Shown one piece after another: positions 1-7,168 of a stretch of DNA of 64,000 nt. The translations under genes and the position numbers were made by a program. The notes below the pieces were generated by a model, which saw only the letters and a program-made list of their open reading frames with translations, searched no databases and was not told the origin of the DNA. This DNA comes from Rhodococcus qingshengii JCM 15477 (GTDB taxonomy: Bacteria; Actinomycetota; Actinomycetes; Mycobacteriales; Mycobacteriaceae), in NCBI RefSeq assembly GCF_023221595.1, contig NZ_CP096563.1:1780501-1844500 (forward strand). The letters run 5' to 3'. The first letter of the stretch is position 1. Each line of letters starts with the position of its first letter.

Positions 1-1
1 C

Positions 2-298
2 CGCTTGGCGTACAAGAGCACGATCATCGCGTTTCCGCTGTTCGGCGCCGGCGTCATCCTCGGTGCCATCTGGGCGGAAGCTGCGTGGGGACGCTTCTGG
101 GGTTGGGATCCGAAGGAGACGATGTCCTTCATCGCCTGGGTGATCTACGCGGCCTACCTGCATGCGAGGGCAACGTCCGGGTGGCGCGAGACGAAGGCCG
201 CCTGGATCAACATCGCCGGTTTTGTTGCGATGCTGTTCAATCTCTTCATCATCAACATGGTCGTCTCCGGCTTGCACTCCTACGCGGGACTCACCTGA
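2..298 (+). CDS. ccsB: Cytochrome c biogenesis protein CcsB/ResC, C-terminal part
   Basis: Integral membrane haem-handling subunit of the System II (Ccs/Res) cytochrome c maturation machinery, which delivers haem to apocytochromes outside the membrane. The gene is cut by the window start; only about 98 C-terminal residues remain, open from base 2. The hallmark tryptophan-rich motif WGRFWGWDPKE is visible at about residues 29-39 of the fragment, followed by two hydrophobic helices and a conserved late histidine (SGLHSYAG). In M. tuberculosis the equivalent gene (Rv0529) precedes the MinD-like Rv0530, and the same order is seen here. Family assignment is secure; the start lies outside the window. 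Confidence 0.93.
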   Translation, partial: RLAYKSTIIAFPLFGAGVILGAIWAEAAWGRFWGWDPKETMSFIAWVIYAAYLHARATSGWRETKAAWINIAGFVAMLFNLFIINMVVSGLHSYAGLT

Positions 299-441
299 TC
301 CTCTCGAGGTACCGTGGGTGGCTGCCGACCGGTCTGTAGGTATTACCGGTAGGTACGTCAGGGGCGGGCAACAGTTACGATGCAGCTTGGCGAATTACTA
401 GCTGTCTGGTAGCTGTGGGATCGACGAGGGGGAGCGGCGAG

Positions 442-2082
442 ATGGCCGACAAGATTGAAGACGCCGGAGCAGGATTGTGGGAGCCGGTGCGCCCTGCCGA
501 GCCGACGCGGCCCGAGCCGCGCGCATCCGCGCCCGAGCCGTCATCGGACTCGGTTCCCAGCGACGTTCGTAGTCTCTTCGTGGCCCCGGTCGACTCCGGG
601 CCGCTCCAGCAAGTCGCCGGCCAGGCGCCCGGTGCACCCGCCGCTCCGCCGACGACGACCCCAGCGGCTCCGCTACCAGGTCCCAAGACTCCGGTCATCC
701 AGTATCCGGCAGCGCAGCCAGGCCCGATCAACGGTCAGTTCTCGACCTCGCCTGCGATGCCGATGCAGACCTACGAACCTACGAATCGTGGAGGGTCGCT
801 TCCGGATTCACGAACTGGCGTTCCGCAGCCTGTTCAGAATTCGCAGCCTGTTCGGAACCTGCAGCCTGTCCAGAATTCGCAGCCCGGCCCGACGGCGCAT
901 TCATCCGCGAGACCGCTCCAGCAACCGCAGGCACCTTTTTCGCCCGGCGTCCATCCGCCCAATCCCGCGATTCGGCAGTTCGGTCATCCCGGCGCTGCGC
1001 CGGTGCAGAACGGCCACGCCCTCCAGAATGGTCAGGCCGTGCCGATGGCCCCGCCGACGGCGCCACCTACTCGCGCTCCGATGCCGCAGACCGGACTCAC
1101 CTCGGCTCCGGACAGTCGCTTCGAGTCCGCTCTCCCGATGACTGCGCAAGATCTCTCGGCTGCGCTCCTCGTCAAGCGGCCTGTCCGGCCTGCCCCGGTG
1201 GGCGGCTGGCGCAAGGCGCTGTACACGTTGTCCGGCCGATCGGTGAACCTCGGAAACGGTGCAAAAGAGCAGCACCTCGTCGAGTTGACGCGCCAGATCA
1301 ACCAGCCGCTGCAGGGCTGCTACAAGGTTGCGGTGCTCAGTCTCAAAGGCGGCGTCGGAAAGACCACGACCACAGCGACACTGGGGTCGATGTTCGGCTC
1401 GATCCGCGGCGATCGCGTCGTCGCTGTCGATGCAAACCCCGACCGGGGAACGCTGAGCCAGAAGATCCCGCTCGAAACTCCGGCAACAGTGCGAAACCTG
1501 CTGCGCGACGAGAACAGCATCGAGAAGTACAGCGACGTCCGTGGCTACACATCGCAAAATCGACACCGGCTCGAAGTGCTTGCCTCCGACAGCGATCCAG
1601 CAGTTTCAGAGGCCTTCAGCGGTGGGGACTACACGCGCACGGTCGACATGCTCGAGAAGTTCTACAGCATAGTTCTGACCGACTGCGGCACCGGATTGAT
1701 GCACTCGGCGATGCAGGCCATTCTCGAAGGTGCAGATTCGTTGATCGTCGTCAGTTCCGGTTCCGTCGACGGTGCACGTAGCGCCTCCGCAACACTTGAT
1801 TGGCTCGACGCTCACGGTTACAGCAGGCTGGTCGCCACGTCCGTAGCTGTCATCAACGCGGTACGGCCTCGCTCGGGCAAGGTTGATCTGCCGCGGGTCG
1901 TCGAGCACTTCGAGCAGCGCTGTCGAGCGGTGAAACTGATTCCGTTCGATCCGCATTTGGAAGAGGGCGCCGAAATCGATCTGGACCGGCTGCGTCCAGG
2001 TACTCGGGAAGCGGTGCTGGAGTTGGCTGCGGTGGTTGCGCAGGACTTTCCGGCCTCCCCGTTCGCGTTGACGGGGCGGTAA
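442..2082 (+). CDS. MinD/ParA-like ATPase with Pro/Gln-rich N-terminus (Rv0530-like)
   Basis: About 546 residues. Residues 1 to about 270 are low-complexity, rich in Pro, Gln, Ala and Ser with repeated NSQPV/NLQPV units, and look disordered. The C-terminal half is a SIMIBI-class P-loop ATPase with a deviant Walker A, LKGGVGKTTTT, near residues 301-311 and a conserved aspartate in VVAVDANPDRGTL. This architecture is shared with the actinobacterial MinD-like proteins linked to type VII secretion (EspI-like) and with Rv0530. The ATG at 442 was preferred over the upstream GTG at 415 because a purine-rich GGGGGAGCGG lies just before it. Partner and role are unknown; position after the cytochrome c genes is conserved with mycobacteria. 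Confidence 0.85.
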   Translation: MADKIEDAGAGLWEPVRPAEPTRPEPRASAPEPSSDSVPSDVRSLFVAPVDSGPLQQVAGQAPGAPAAPPTTTPAAPLPGPKTPVIQYPAAQPGPINGQFSTSPAMPMQTYEPTNRGGSLPDSRTGVPQPVQNSQPVRNLQPVQNSQPGPTAHSSARPLQQPQAPFSPGVHPPNPAIRQFGHPGAAPVQNGHALQNGQAVPMAPPTAPPTRAPMPQTGLTSAPDSRFESALPMTAQDLSAALLVKRPVRPAPVGGWRKALYTLSGRSVNLGNGAKEQHLVELTRQINQPLQGCYKVAVLSLKGGVGKTTTTATLGSMFGSIRGDRVVAVDANPDRGTLSQKIPLETPATVRNLLRDENSIEKYSDVRGYTSQNRHRLEVLASDSDPAVSEAFSGGDYTRTVDMLEKFYSIVLTDCGTGLMHSAMQAILEGADSLIVVSSGSVDGARSASATLDWLDAHGYSRLVATSVAVINAVRPRSGKVDLPRVVEHFEQRCRAVKLIPFDPHLEEGAEIDLDRLRPGTREAVLELAAVVAQDFPASPFALTGR

Positions 2083-2107
2083 TCGGATAGCCGGGCGAGC
2101 CCGGACG

Positions 2108-2314
2108 CTACGTCGACGCGTCAGTCGGCGGTACGTCCGGACCTTCCGTGCGCTTGCGTCGTGTTTGCTGGTTCACATTCCACAGGAATTCGGGATCGTC
2201 ATCCGGCCCGCGTACACCGCTCACCGGGGTGCGCGTCGACGGATCGGGCCCGAATGCCTTCCACATCAGAACGATCAATGTCACCAAACCCACCAACGCC
2301 AACAGATACAACAC
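2108..2314 (-). CDS. Small single-pass membrane protein
   Basis: 68 residues: an N-terminal transmembrane helix (about residues 2-20, LYLLALVGLVTLIVLMWKAF) followed by a charged, proline-rich cytosolic tail. No enzymatic motif. It lies convergent to the MinD-like gene, 25 bp from its stop, and downstream of the BldC-like gene on the same strand. Codon use matches its neighbours, which supports coding. Function unknown. Confidence 0.6.
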   Translation of the reverse strand: MLYLLALVGLVTLIVLMWKAFGPDPSTRTPVSGVRGPDDDPEFLWNVNQQTRRKRTEGPDVPPTDAST

Positions 2315-2416
2315 GGCGCACCTCCTCAGGGAACTGAAGTCGAGCCTACTCAGTCTCCGCCCCGCTTCACCAGAAGTGGTGCGGACAAGCGTTTCGGCTC
2401 AGTGCGCTAGTGCTGT

Positions 2417-2454
2417 ATCTGTCGGGTACTGCAAGATCTGTCGGGTACCGCAAA
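2417..2454. repeat. Two tandem 19-bp repeats
   Basis: Two adjacent copies of ATCTGTCGGGTACYGCAAR (2417-2435 and 2436-2454), differing at two positions. They lie between the BldC-like stop and the start of the small membrane gene on the minus strand, so they are in that gene's upstream region. Confidence 0.75.
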
Positions 2455-2479
2455 GTGCTTCGAAGTGAGCCGAGTTTGC

Positions 2480-2692
2480 TCAGTTGTTGTCTGCTTCGGT
2501 GGTCAGCGAGCGCAGAAGCTGCATGACCTCGGTCTCACGGAATCGACGATGTCCTCCTGGCGTGCGAAGCGAGCCCAGTCGTCCTGCGTGTGCCCAGCGG
2601 GTCACGGTCTTGGGATCGACATGAAACAATGCCGCTACCTGTCCGGGCGTCATGAGTGCGTCTGCGGCGGTATTGAAGGTTGGTGCGCTCAT
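2480..2692 (-). CDS. bldC: BldC-like MerR-type small DNA-binding protein
   Basis: About 70 residues forming essentially one winged helix-turn-helix: MTPGQVAALFHVDPKTVTRW then the wing GRLGSLRTPGGHRRF. Length and motif match BldC, the actinobacterial MerR-like regulator that lacks an effector domain. The longer frame upstream is unlikely to be used: the ATG at 2692 has GGAGG a short distance upstream on its strand and starts just before the conserved part. BldC proteins of Streptomyces bind direct repeats as head-to-tail multimers (established). Three short direct repeats lie immediately upstream here (2731-2776), suggesting autoregulation (inference). Confidence 0.85.
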   Translation of the reverse strand: MSAPTFNTAADALMTPGQVAALFHVDPKTVTRWAHAGRLGSLRTPGGHRRFRETEVMQLLRSLTTEADNN

Positions 2693-2730
2693 TGTGAGGT
2701 CCTCCATGTTGATGTCGAACGTTTGACGAA

Positions 2731-2776
2731 CAGTGATTCCGAACCGAGCAGTGATTCCGAACTTTGGTTCCGAACC
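2731..2776. repeat. Direct repeats upstream of the BldC-like gene
   Basis: CAGTGATTCCGAAC occurs exactly at 2731-2744 and 2749-2762 (18-bp period). A third TTCCGAAC lies at 2768-2775, embedded in the near-palindrome GGTTCCGAACC (2766-2776). The array is in the 291-bp gap between the BldC-like start and the divergent DUF4229 gene. It is a candidate operator; apart from this array nothing else was recognised in the gap. Confidence 0.6.
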
Positions 2777-2983
2777 GGTGTGTCGACCAGTTGCCAAAAA
2801 CCTGCGTCGAGTTTGTTTCGAAGTCCTTCGCTCACATTCGACCGTTTTCTGAGTGGTAGCGCAATGTTTGCACAGATATAGCCGGGTAGTCGATCTTTCA
2901 AGAAAATGTAATGTTTAAGTAAAGGACAAAATGGATATAGCGGGCTCGGTCCCACCCGTATTCGGAATGGGTAACCTGAGAGG

Positions 2984-3370
2984 GTGAGTCAGTTGTCTGA
3001 AAACCCCGAAAATGTTCCTTCTGAGCCGGTCAAGGCCAGTAAACCTTCCGCAAACTCTGGGCAAGCAAAGTCGGCTTCCGGGCCGGTGACCAAGGGTCAA
3101 CTAGCCCGCGACGTGGTGCTGTACTCGGTCGCTCGGCTGCTGCTTGTCGTCGTGATCGGTGCCGTCATCATCGGTGGCGGAAAGCTCGCCGGCACGGACG
3201 TTCCCTTGATCGTCGCGGCGCTGTTCGCAGTTCTGATCGCGCTGCCGCTGTCGTTGCTGCTCTTCGCGAAACTGCGCAAGCGTGTTAATGCGGGCATTGC
3301 GGCGGTCGACGCCCAGCGTCGGTCCGATCGTGACGATCTTCGCTCCAAGCTGCGCGGAGACGGGCGGTGA
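2984..3370 (+). CDS. DUF4229-type membrane protein (Rv0531-like)
   Basis: 128 residues. Residues 1-40 are polar and lysine/serine-rich; two hydrophobic helices follow (about 44-65 and 70-90), then a charged tail with coiled-coil character ending [10 protein letters not shown]. This fits the two-helix DUF4229 family, whose mycobacterial member sits at the same place after the MinD-like gene. It starts with GTG at 2984, and its TGA overlaps the GTG of the next gene (GTGA), which implies translational coupling. Function unknown. Confidence 0.75.
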   Translation: MSQLSENPENVPSEPVKASKPSANSGQAKSASGPVTKGQLARDVVLYSVARLLLVVVIGAVIIGGGKLAGTDVPLIVAALFAVLIALPLSLLLFAKLRKRVNAGIAAVDAQRRSDRDDLRSKLRGDGR

Positions 3371-4470
3371 CCACGGGGTCGCTCGACGTCGACCGTCGGA
3401 CCTCACGCCAGTGGGTCGACAACGCGGTGCGGTTGATCGAAGCCGACGCGCAACGCAGCGCGGACACTCACCTGCTGCGCTATCCGCTGCCGAGTAACTG
3501 GACCGTCCAGCTTTATCTGAAGGACGAGTCGACCCACATCACGGGGAGTCTCAAGCATCGACTCGCACGGTCGCTTTTCCTCTACGCGATCTGCAACGGC
3601 TGGGTTACCGAAGAGACCACTGTCATCGAAGCGTCGTCCGGATCGACGGCTGTCAGCGAGGCGTATTTCGCGAAGTTGCTGGGCCTGGATTTTGTCGCGG
3701 TGATGCCCGCGAGCACGAGTCCCGCCAAGATCGCGTTGATCGAGGCGCAGGGGGGACGTTGTCATTTCGTGAGCGATCCTTCGTCGATCTACTCGGAATC
3801 GCATCGGCTCGCGAGTGAGTTGAACGGTCACTACATGGACCAGTTCACCCACGCCGAGCGCGCGACGGATTGGCGCGGAAACAACAACATCGCCGAATCG
3901 ATCTTCACTCAGCTCGAACACGAGGAACATCCGATTCCCGACTGGGTGGTCGTCGGAGCCGGGACGGGCGGAACCGGTGCCACGATCGGCCGCTTTCTTC
4001 GTTACCGGAAATTCGACACGGGGCTGTGCGTGGTGGACCCGGAGCACTCCGTGTTTTTCGACGCGTGGCGAGCGAGCGATCCGTCGATCGTCGGTACTCG
4101 AGGTTCCCGGATCGAGGGCATCGGCCGTCCGCGCGTCGAACCGTCGTTTGTCGGTCAGGTGGTCGACCGAATGATCAAGGTGCCGGACGCAGGCTCGATC
4201 GCGGCCGCACGGCACGCCAGCGCGGCCCTGGGGCGCAAAGTGGGCGGCTCGACGGGGACGAACCTGTGGGGAGCTTTTGCGTTGATTGCCGAAATGATGG
4301 CGGCCGGGCGCAGCGGCAGCGTCGTCACCCTCCTGTGCGACGGCGGAGAGCGTTACTCGGGGACGTACTACAACGACGAATGGGTGGCGTCGGAAGGGAT
4401 CGACCTGCTCGGTCCGACGGCAGTGCTGGACGAGTTCGTCCGTTCGGGTGCGTGGACGGCCAGTTCCTGA
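3367..4470 (+). CDS. PLP-dependent cysteine synthase-fold enzyme, Cds1-like
   Basis: 367 residues of fold-type II PLP enzyme. The PLP lysine is most likely K63 in [10 protein letters not shown]; the asparagine-loop equivalent is [13 protein letters not shown], and the phosphate-binding glycine loop is [14 protein letters not shown]. The sequence resembles mycobacterial Cds1 (Rv3684), reported to desulfhydrate L-cysteine to H2S, pyruvate and ammonia, more than CysK or CysM. The GTG start overlaps the DUF4229 stop by four bases. The 3' end overlaps the convergent GNAT gene by 103 bp. Substrate by homology only; a cystathionine beta-synthase-like role cannot be excluded. Confidence 0.8.
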   Translation: MTTGSLDVDRRTSRQWVDNAVRLIEADAQRSADTHLLRYPLPSNWTVQLYLKDESTHITGSLKHRLARSLFLYAICNGWVTEETTVIEASSGSTAVSEAYFAKLLGLDFVAVMPASTSPAKIALIEAQGGRCHFVSDPSSIYSESHRLASELNGHYMDQFTHAERATDWRGNNNIAESIFTQLEHEEHPIPDWVVVGAGTGGTGATIGRFLRYRKFDTGLCVVDPEHSVFFDAWRASDPSIVGTRGSRIEGIGRPRVEPSFVGQVVDRMIKVPDAGSIAAARHASAALGRKVGGSTGTNLWGAFALIAEMMAAGRSGSVVTLLCDGGERYSGTYYNDEWVASEGIDLLGPTAVLDEFVRSGAWTASS

Positions 4471-4991
4471 ATCGCCGGCGCCGGACCGTGTGACGGGCGG
4501 CTCATCGTCACCCGCGGCCAGGCGTCCAGCCCGGACGACTGCTCGTCCGTTCTGATGCGTATCAGGCCGGGAGAGAGCGTGTTCTCGGCCAGACGCACGA
4601 ACCCGAGTCGCTCGTAGTACGGCGCGTTCCACGGAACGTCGACGAACGTCGTCAGAGTCACGAGATCGTGGTGATGGTCCGCCGCCCATTCGGTGACGGC
4701 GTCGATCAGCTGAGCTCCGAGGCCTTTGCGGGCATGATCGGGGTGAACGGAGACCTGTTCGATATGCGCACCGCCGTCCACGATCTCGACGAGCGCGTAC
4801 GCAACGGGTACGTCGTTTGCGTCGGTCTGAACCCAGATGTGCTCGGCTGCGAGAAAATCGTTCAACTCGTCGAGCGTCGGCGGTGGATCGTCTGCGATGG
4901 CGTCCATCCCGATGTCTCGGAACGGTTCGCCCGCGGCGATCTCGATCTGTTGCAGTGCGGGTAGGTCGGTGGATATGGCCGAGCGGATCAC
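4368..4991 (-). CDS. GNAT family N-acetyltransferase
   Basis: 207 residues. The acetyl-CoA-binding motif A is clear in [18 protein letters not shown] (about residues 80-97), and motif B in [12 protein letters not shown]. The core ends near residue 165; the last 40 or so residues are Ser/Pro-rich and lie on the opposite strand of the Cds1-like gene, so the tail may be incidental or the stop may have drifted. The upstream region faces the acyltransferase gene, so the two are divergent. Substrate unknown. Confidence 0.8.
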   Translation of the reverse strand: MIRSAISTDLPALQQIEIAAGEPFRDIGMDAIADDPPPTLDELNDFLAAEHIWVQTDANDVPVAYALVEIVDGGAHIEQVSVHPDHARKGLGAQLIDAVTEWAADHHHDLVTLTTFVDVPWNAPYYERLGFVRLAENTLSPGLIRIRTDEQSSGLDAWPRVTMSRPSHGPAPAIQELAVHAPERTNSSSTAVGPSRSIPSDATHSSL

Positions 4992-5113
4992 AGAAACCGT
5001 TTTACCTCGAGAGTGGAGTTTCTCCCAGCGCTACGCCTTCTGTAACGCAAACCTACGCAACCGTAGGTTGTGTATCGTTTGGTCAAGGGGCACTTCTCCA
5101 GCGAGGGCGGACC

Positions 5114-5851
5114 ATGGGCAATCCTGAAGTTTCACTCGACAATTACGAGGCTGTGTACGAGTACTACCGCAGTCATCAGCAGAACCGATTCGTGGCGAAG
5201 CTCGCTTATGCCGCATTGGCGCTGAAGTACCTCCCGCGAGTGAGGTACGCGCCGGGTGCGGAAGCTGCGCTGAAGACTCTGCTGGAACGTAAGACGCAGT
5301 TGGTCGTGGCGGTCAATCATCTGACCGAGAGCGACCAGTTCACGCTCGCCGCGACCGCGTGGCGTACTCCGTTGCGTCGAGTGATCGGACGGACCCGGGT
5401 CCTCGCCAAAGACGAACTCTTCGTTGATCCTTCACAGCGCAAGAAGGTCGACATGATGGGCAGCATCCCGGTTTTTCGCAGCAAGAACTACGGCCTCCGG
5501 GCTGTTTCGGATGCCGGCCGAGTGATGATGGACGTCGCGGCCGAGCGTCTGGGCAACGGGGATTGTCTGGCGATTTTCCCGGAAGGGACGTGCAACACCG
5601 AAGATTCGACGCGGTTGCAGCACGTCAACAGTGGAATCGGCCACATCATCGCGCGCGCCGAGAAATTGGGATGCTCACCGGCTCTGGTGTCGATCGGCAT
5701 CAACTACGGTCCGGTGGCCGGCGACGTCAAGGCTGCGAGTGTCTTTGTCGGAATGCCGGTGACCGAACTTCCGGACAAGCCGATGGATATCGCCCGAACT
5801 GTGCAGGCGGATTTGCAGGTGGCAGTGAACGGGGCCGTCGCCGGATACTAG
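5114..5851 (+). CDS. PlsC-type 1-acyl-glycerol-3-phosphate acyltransferase
   Basis: 245 residues from the ATG at 5114; the long in-frame extension upstream lacks family similarity and overlaps the divergent GNAT. The four LPLAT blocks can be seen: block I NHLTESD (HX4D, about residues 69-75), a basic block around RTRVLAKDE, the substrate block IFPEGT at about 155-160, and a hydrophobic PALVSIGINYGP block. The family moves an acyl chain from acyl-ACP or acyl-CoA to lysophosphatidate or a related lysolipid at the membrane. Which acceptor is used here is not evident. Confidence 0.8.
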   Translation: MGNPEVSLDNYEAVYEYYRSHQQNRFVAKLAYAALALKYLPRVRYAPGAEAALKTLLERKTQLVVAVNHLTESDQFTLAATAWRTPLRRVIGRTRVLAKDELFVDPSQRKKVDMMGSIPVFRSKNYGLRAVSDAGRVMMDVAAERLGNGDCLAIFPEGTCNTEDSTRLQHVNSGIGHIIARAEKLGCSPALVSIGINYGPVAGDVKAASVFVGMPVTELPDKPMDIARTVQADLQVAVNGAVAGY

Positions 5852-5858
5852 GCGCGCC

Positions 5859-5903
5859 TGTCAATTTTGGTTGACAGATTCCGGTTGTCAACCTAAATTG
5901 ACA
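5859..5903. promoter_or_regulatory. Pair of near-identical 18-bp palindromic operators
   Basis: TGTCAATTTTGGTTGACA (5859-5876) and TGTCAACCTAAATTGACA (5886-5903) are each inverted repeats with TGTCAA/TTGACA arms, and each is the reverse complement of the other apart from one base. Their centres are 27 bp apart. They cover the -35 and -10 elements of the promoter below, so a bound protein should repress it. The obvious candidate ligand is the HTH protein encoded immediately downstream. Confidence 0.8.
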
Positions 5904-5905
5904 TC
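5871..5905 (+). promoter_or_regulatory. Near-consensus promoter for the HTH/ClpC-N unit, probably leaderless
   Basis: TTGACA at 5871-5876, a 17-bp spacer, then TAAATT at 5894-5899; the ATG begins at 5906, seven bases after the -10. This predicts transcription starting at or next to the start codon, and no Shine-Dalgarno is present. A promoter this strong, masked by two operators, points to tight repression with strong induction (inference). Confidence 0.7.
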
Positions 5906-6157
5906 ATGACCGAAGCAACCTCTCTCGCTGCTGCCGCCGGTAGCCCGGATCCCACCGAGGGATTGCGTGCTGTTCGAGCGCTGCGTCGTCTTCTCGAAAA
6001 ACTCGAGGCCATTCAGGTCGCCAATGCGCGCCGTCACGGATGGTCCTGGCAGGCGATCGCGGAAGCTCTCGAGGTCAGCCGTCAAGCCGTCCACAAGAAA
6101 TACGCGTCCGCGCAGTCGGAATCGATGCTGCGTTCACTGCGCGAGAAGGGCAGGTAA
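5906..6157 (+). CDS. Small HTH protein, putative autoregulator
   Basis: 83 residues. A leucine-rich helical N-terminus (EGLRAVRALRRLLEKLEAIQ) precedes a clear helix-turn-helix, GWSWQAIAEALEVSRQAVHKKY, read as two parts GWSWQAIAEAL and EVSRQAVHKKY (about residues 45-66). No effector domain is visible, so signal sensing may come from its partner. The next gene starts five bases after its stop, so the two are co-translated. Its own promoter is overlaid by paired palindromes. HTH pairing with ClpC-N-domain proteins suggests a repressor whose activity depends on that partner; this is inference. Confidence 0.8.
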   Translation: MTEATSLAAAAGSPDPTEGLRAVRALRRLLEKLEAIQVANARRHGWSWQAIAEALEVSRQAVHKKYASAQSESMLRSLREKGR

Positions 6158-6162
6158 TTGCC

Positions 6163-6726
6163 ATGTTCGAAAGGTTCTCCGCACAGGCTCGAGGCGTCGT
6201 TGTCGATGCTGTCGCCGGCTCCGGTCCTGTCACGCCGATGGAACTTCTGACCGCGCTGCTCACCTCTGATCGGGGCATCGCCACCGAGGTGCTCACCGAG
6301 TCTGGTGTCACGCTCGACGTGATCCGCCACGCCGGCGCCGGATCGAACGAAGGTAGCTCCAACAATTTCGACGACGCCGAGATACTCAAGTCGATCGGCA
6401 TCGATCTCGATGCGGTTCGGGAGAGTCTCGAGCAGTCCTTCGGCGAAGGTGTGCTGGACGAGACTCCTGTGCCGGACGGCGTCGACACTTCTCGCAAGAG
6501 CCGATTCAGGTTCCCTCGTTCACGATTCGAGAAGGACTCCAAGAAGGTGTTGGAACTCTCGCTCCGTGAAGCGCTCGCGCACAAGGACAATCGCATCGGC
6601 GCCGAACACATCCTGCTCGGCATCCTGCGTGTCGCCGACGGGCCTACCCGTCAGGCCCTCGAAACGCAGGTCACGATGTCGGTGATCCGTGAGCGCTTGG
6701 AAGCGAAGATGAATCGCGCCGCCTAG
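6163..6726 (+). CDS. Stand-alone ClpC N-terminal-domain protein (ClpC2-like decoy)
   Basis: 187 residues with no ATPase module. Residues 1-55 match the first Clp repeat (MFERFSAQARGVVVDAV versus MFERFTDRARRVVV in ClpC1). A linker with about 40 extra residues follows, then the second repeat at 122-180 (FEKDSKKVLELSLREAL ... RIGAEHILLGIL). Residues I recall as lining the cyclomarin/phospho-arginine face of mycobacterial ClpC1 are kept: F2, R10, V13, V14, and F122, K127, L130, E131 here. Mycobacterial ClpC2/ClpC3 proteins of this design have been reported to soak up ClpC1-targeting ligands. The ATG at 6163 is chosen over the long upstream frame, which runs through the HTH gene. Immediate co-transcription with the HTH gene is clear. 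Confidence 0.85.
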   Translation: MFERFSAQARGVVVDAVAGSGPVTPMELLTALLTSDRGIATEVLTESGVTLDVIRHAGAGSNEGSSNNFDDAEILKSIGIDLDAVRESLEQSFGEGVLDETPVPDGVDTSRKSRFRFPRSRFEKDSKKVLELSLREALAHKDNRIGAEHILLGILRVADGPTRQALETQVTMSVIRERLEAKMNRAA

Positions 6727-6775
6727 ATTCGGCACGGCTCCGCATGCACGGGGCGGGATGTGCCAGCATTCAGAC

Positions 6776-7156
6776 ATGACATTTCTGGCACGTCTCATCA
6801 TCAACGGCATAGCCATCTGGCTGGCGTCGGCGTGGGTCACCGGCATCACGATCGCCAACCACGACAACGGCACCTGGGGCACGGTTCTCGTGATCGCGGT
6901 GATCGCTTTGATCTTCACGGTGGTCAACGCGTTCATCAAGCCGGTAGTGCAGCTTCTCTCGCTACCGCTGCTCATCCTGACTCTCGGATTGTTCACGCTC
7001 GTGATCAACGCCCTCATGCTGATGCTGACGGCGTGGATCTCGTCTGGAACGTCCTACGGCTTGACGGTCGACGGCTTCTGGACGGCAGTCTGGGGCGCGC
7101 TGATCATCTCGATCGTGAACTTCCTGCTCAGCGCGTTCGTCCCGGACAACCGTTGA
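6776..7156 (+). CDS. Phage-holin-4 superfamily membrane protein
   Basis: 126 residues with four predicted transmembrane helices (about 5-25, 35-57, 62-84 and 102-121) and almost no polar loops. The pattern VVNAFIKPVVQLLSLPLLILT is typical of the Phage_holin_4_2 (YvlD-like) family, which is chromosomal in most actinobacteria despite the name. The ATG at 6776 was preferred to one at 6758 because it starts directly before the first helix. Convergent with menA, 12 bp away. Function unknown; no phage genes are nearby. Confidence 0.75.
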   Translation: MTFLARLIINGIAIWLASAWVTGITIANHDNGTWGTVLVIAVIALIFTVVNAFIKPVVQLLSLPLLILTLGLFTLVINALMLMLTAWISSGTSYGLTVDGFWTAVWGALIISIVNFLLSAFVPDNR

Positions 7157-7168
7157 GTCCGTCGACTT

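Noticed and set aside
3403..4689. 428-codon minus-strand frame across the Cds1-like and GNAT genes
   Set aside because: Overlaps two recognisable genes and has an Arg-rich, motif-free translation.
6776..7156. Holin-like protein as a sign of prophage
   Set aside because: This family is chromosomal in most actinobacteria and no other phage gene, att site or integrase is near.
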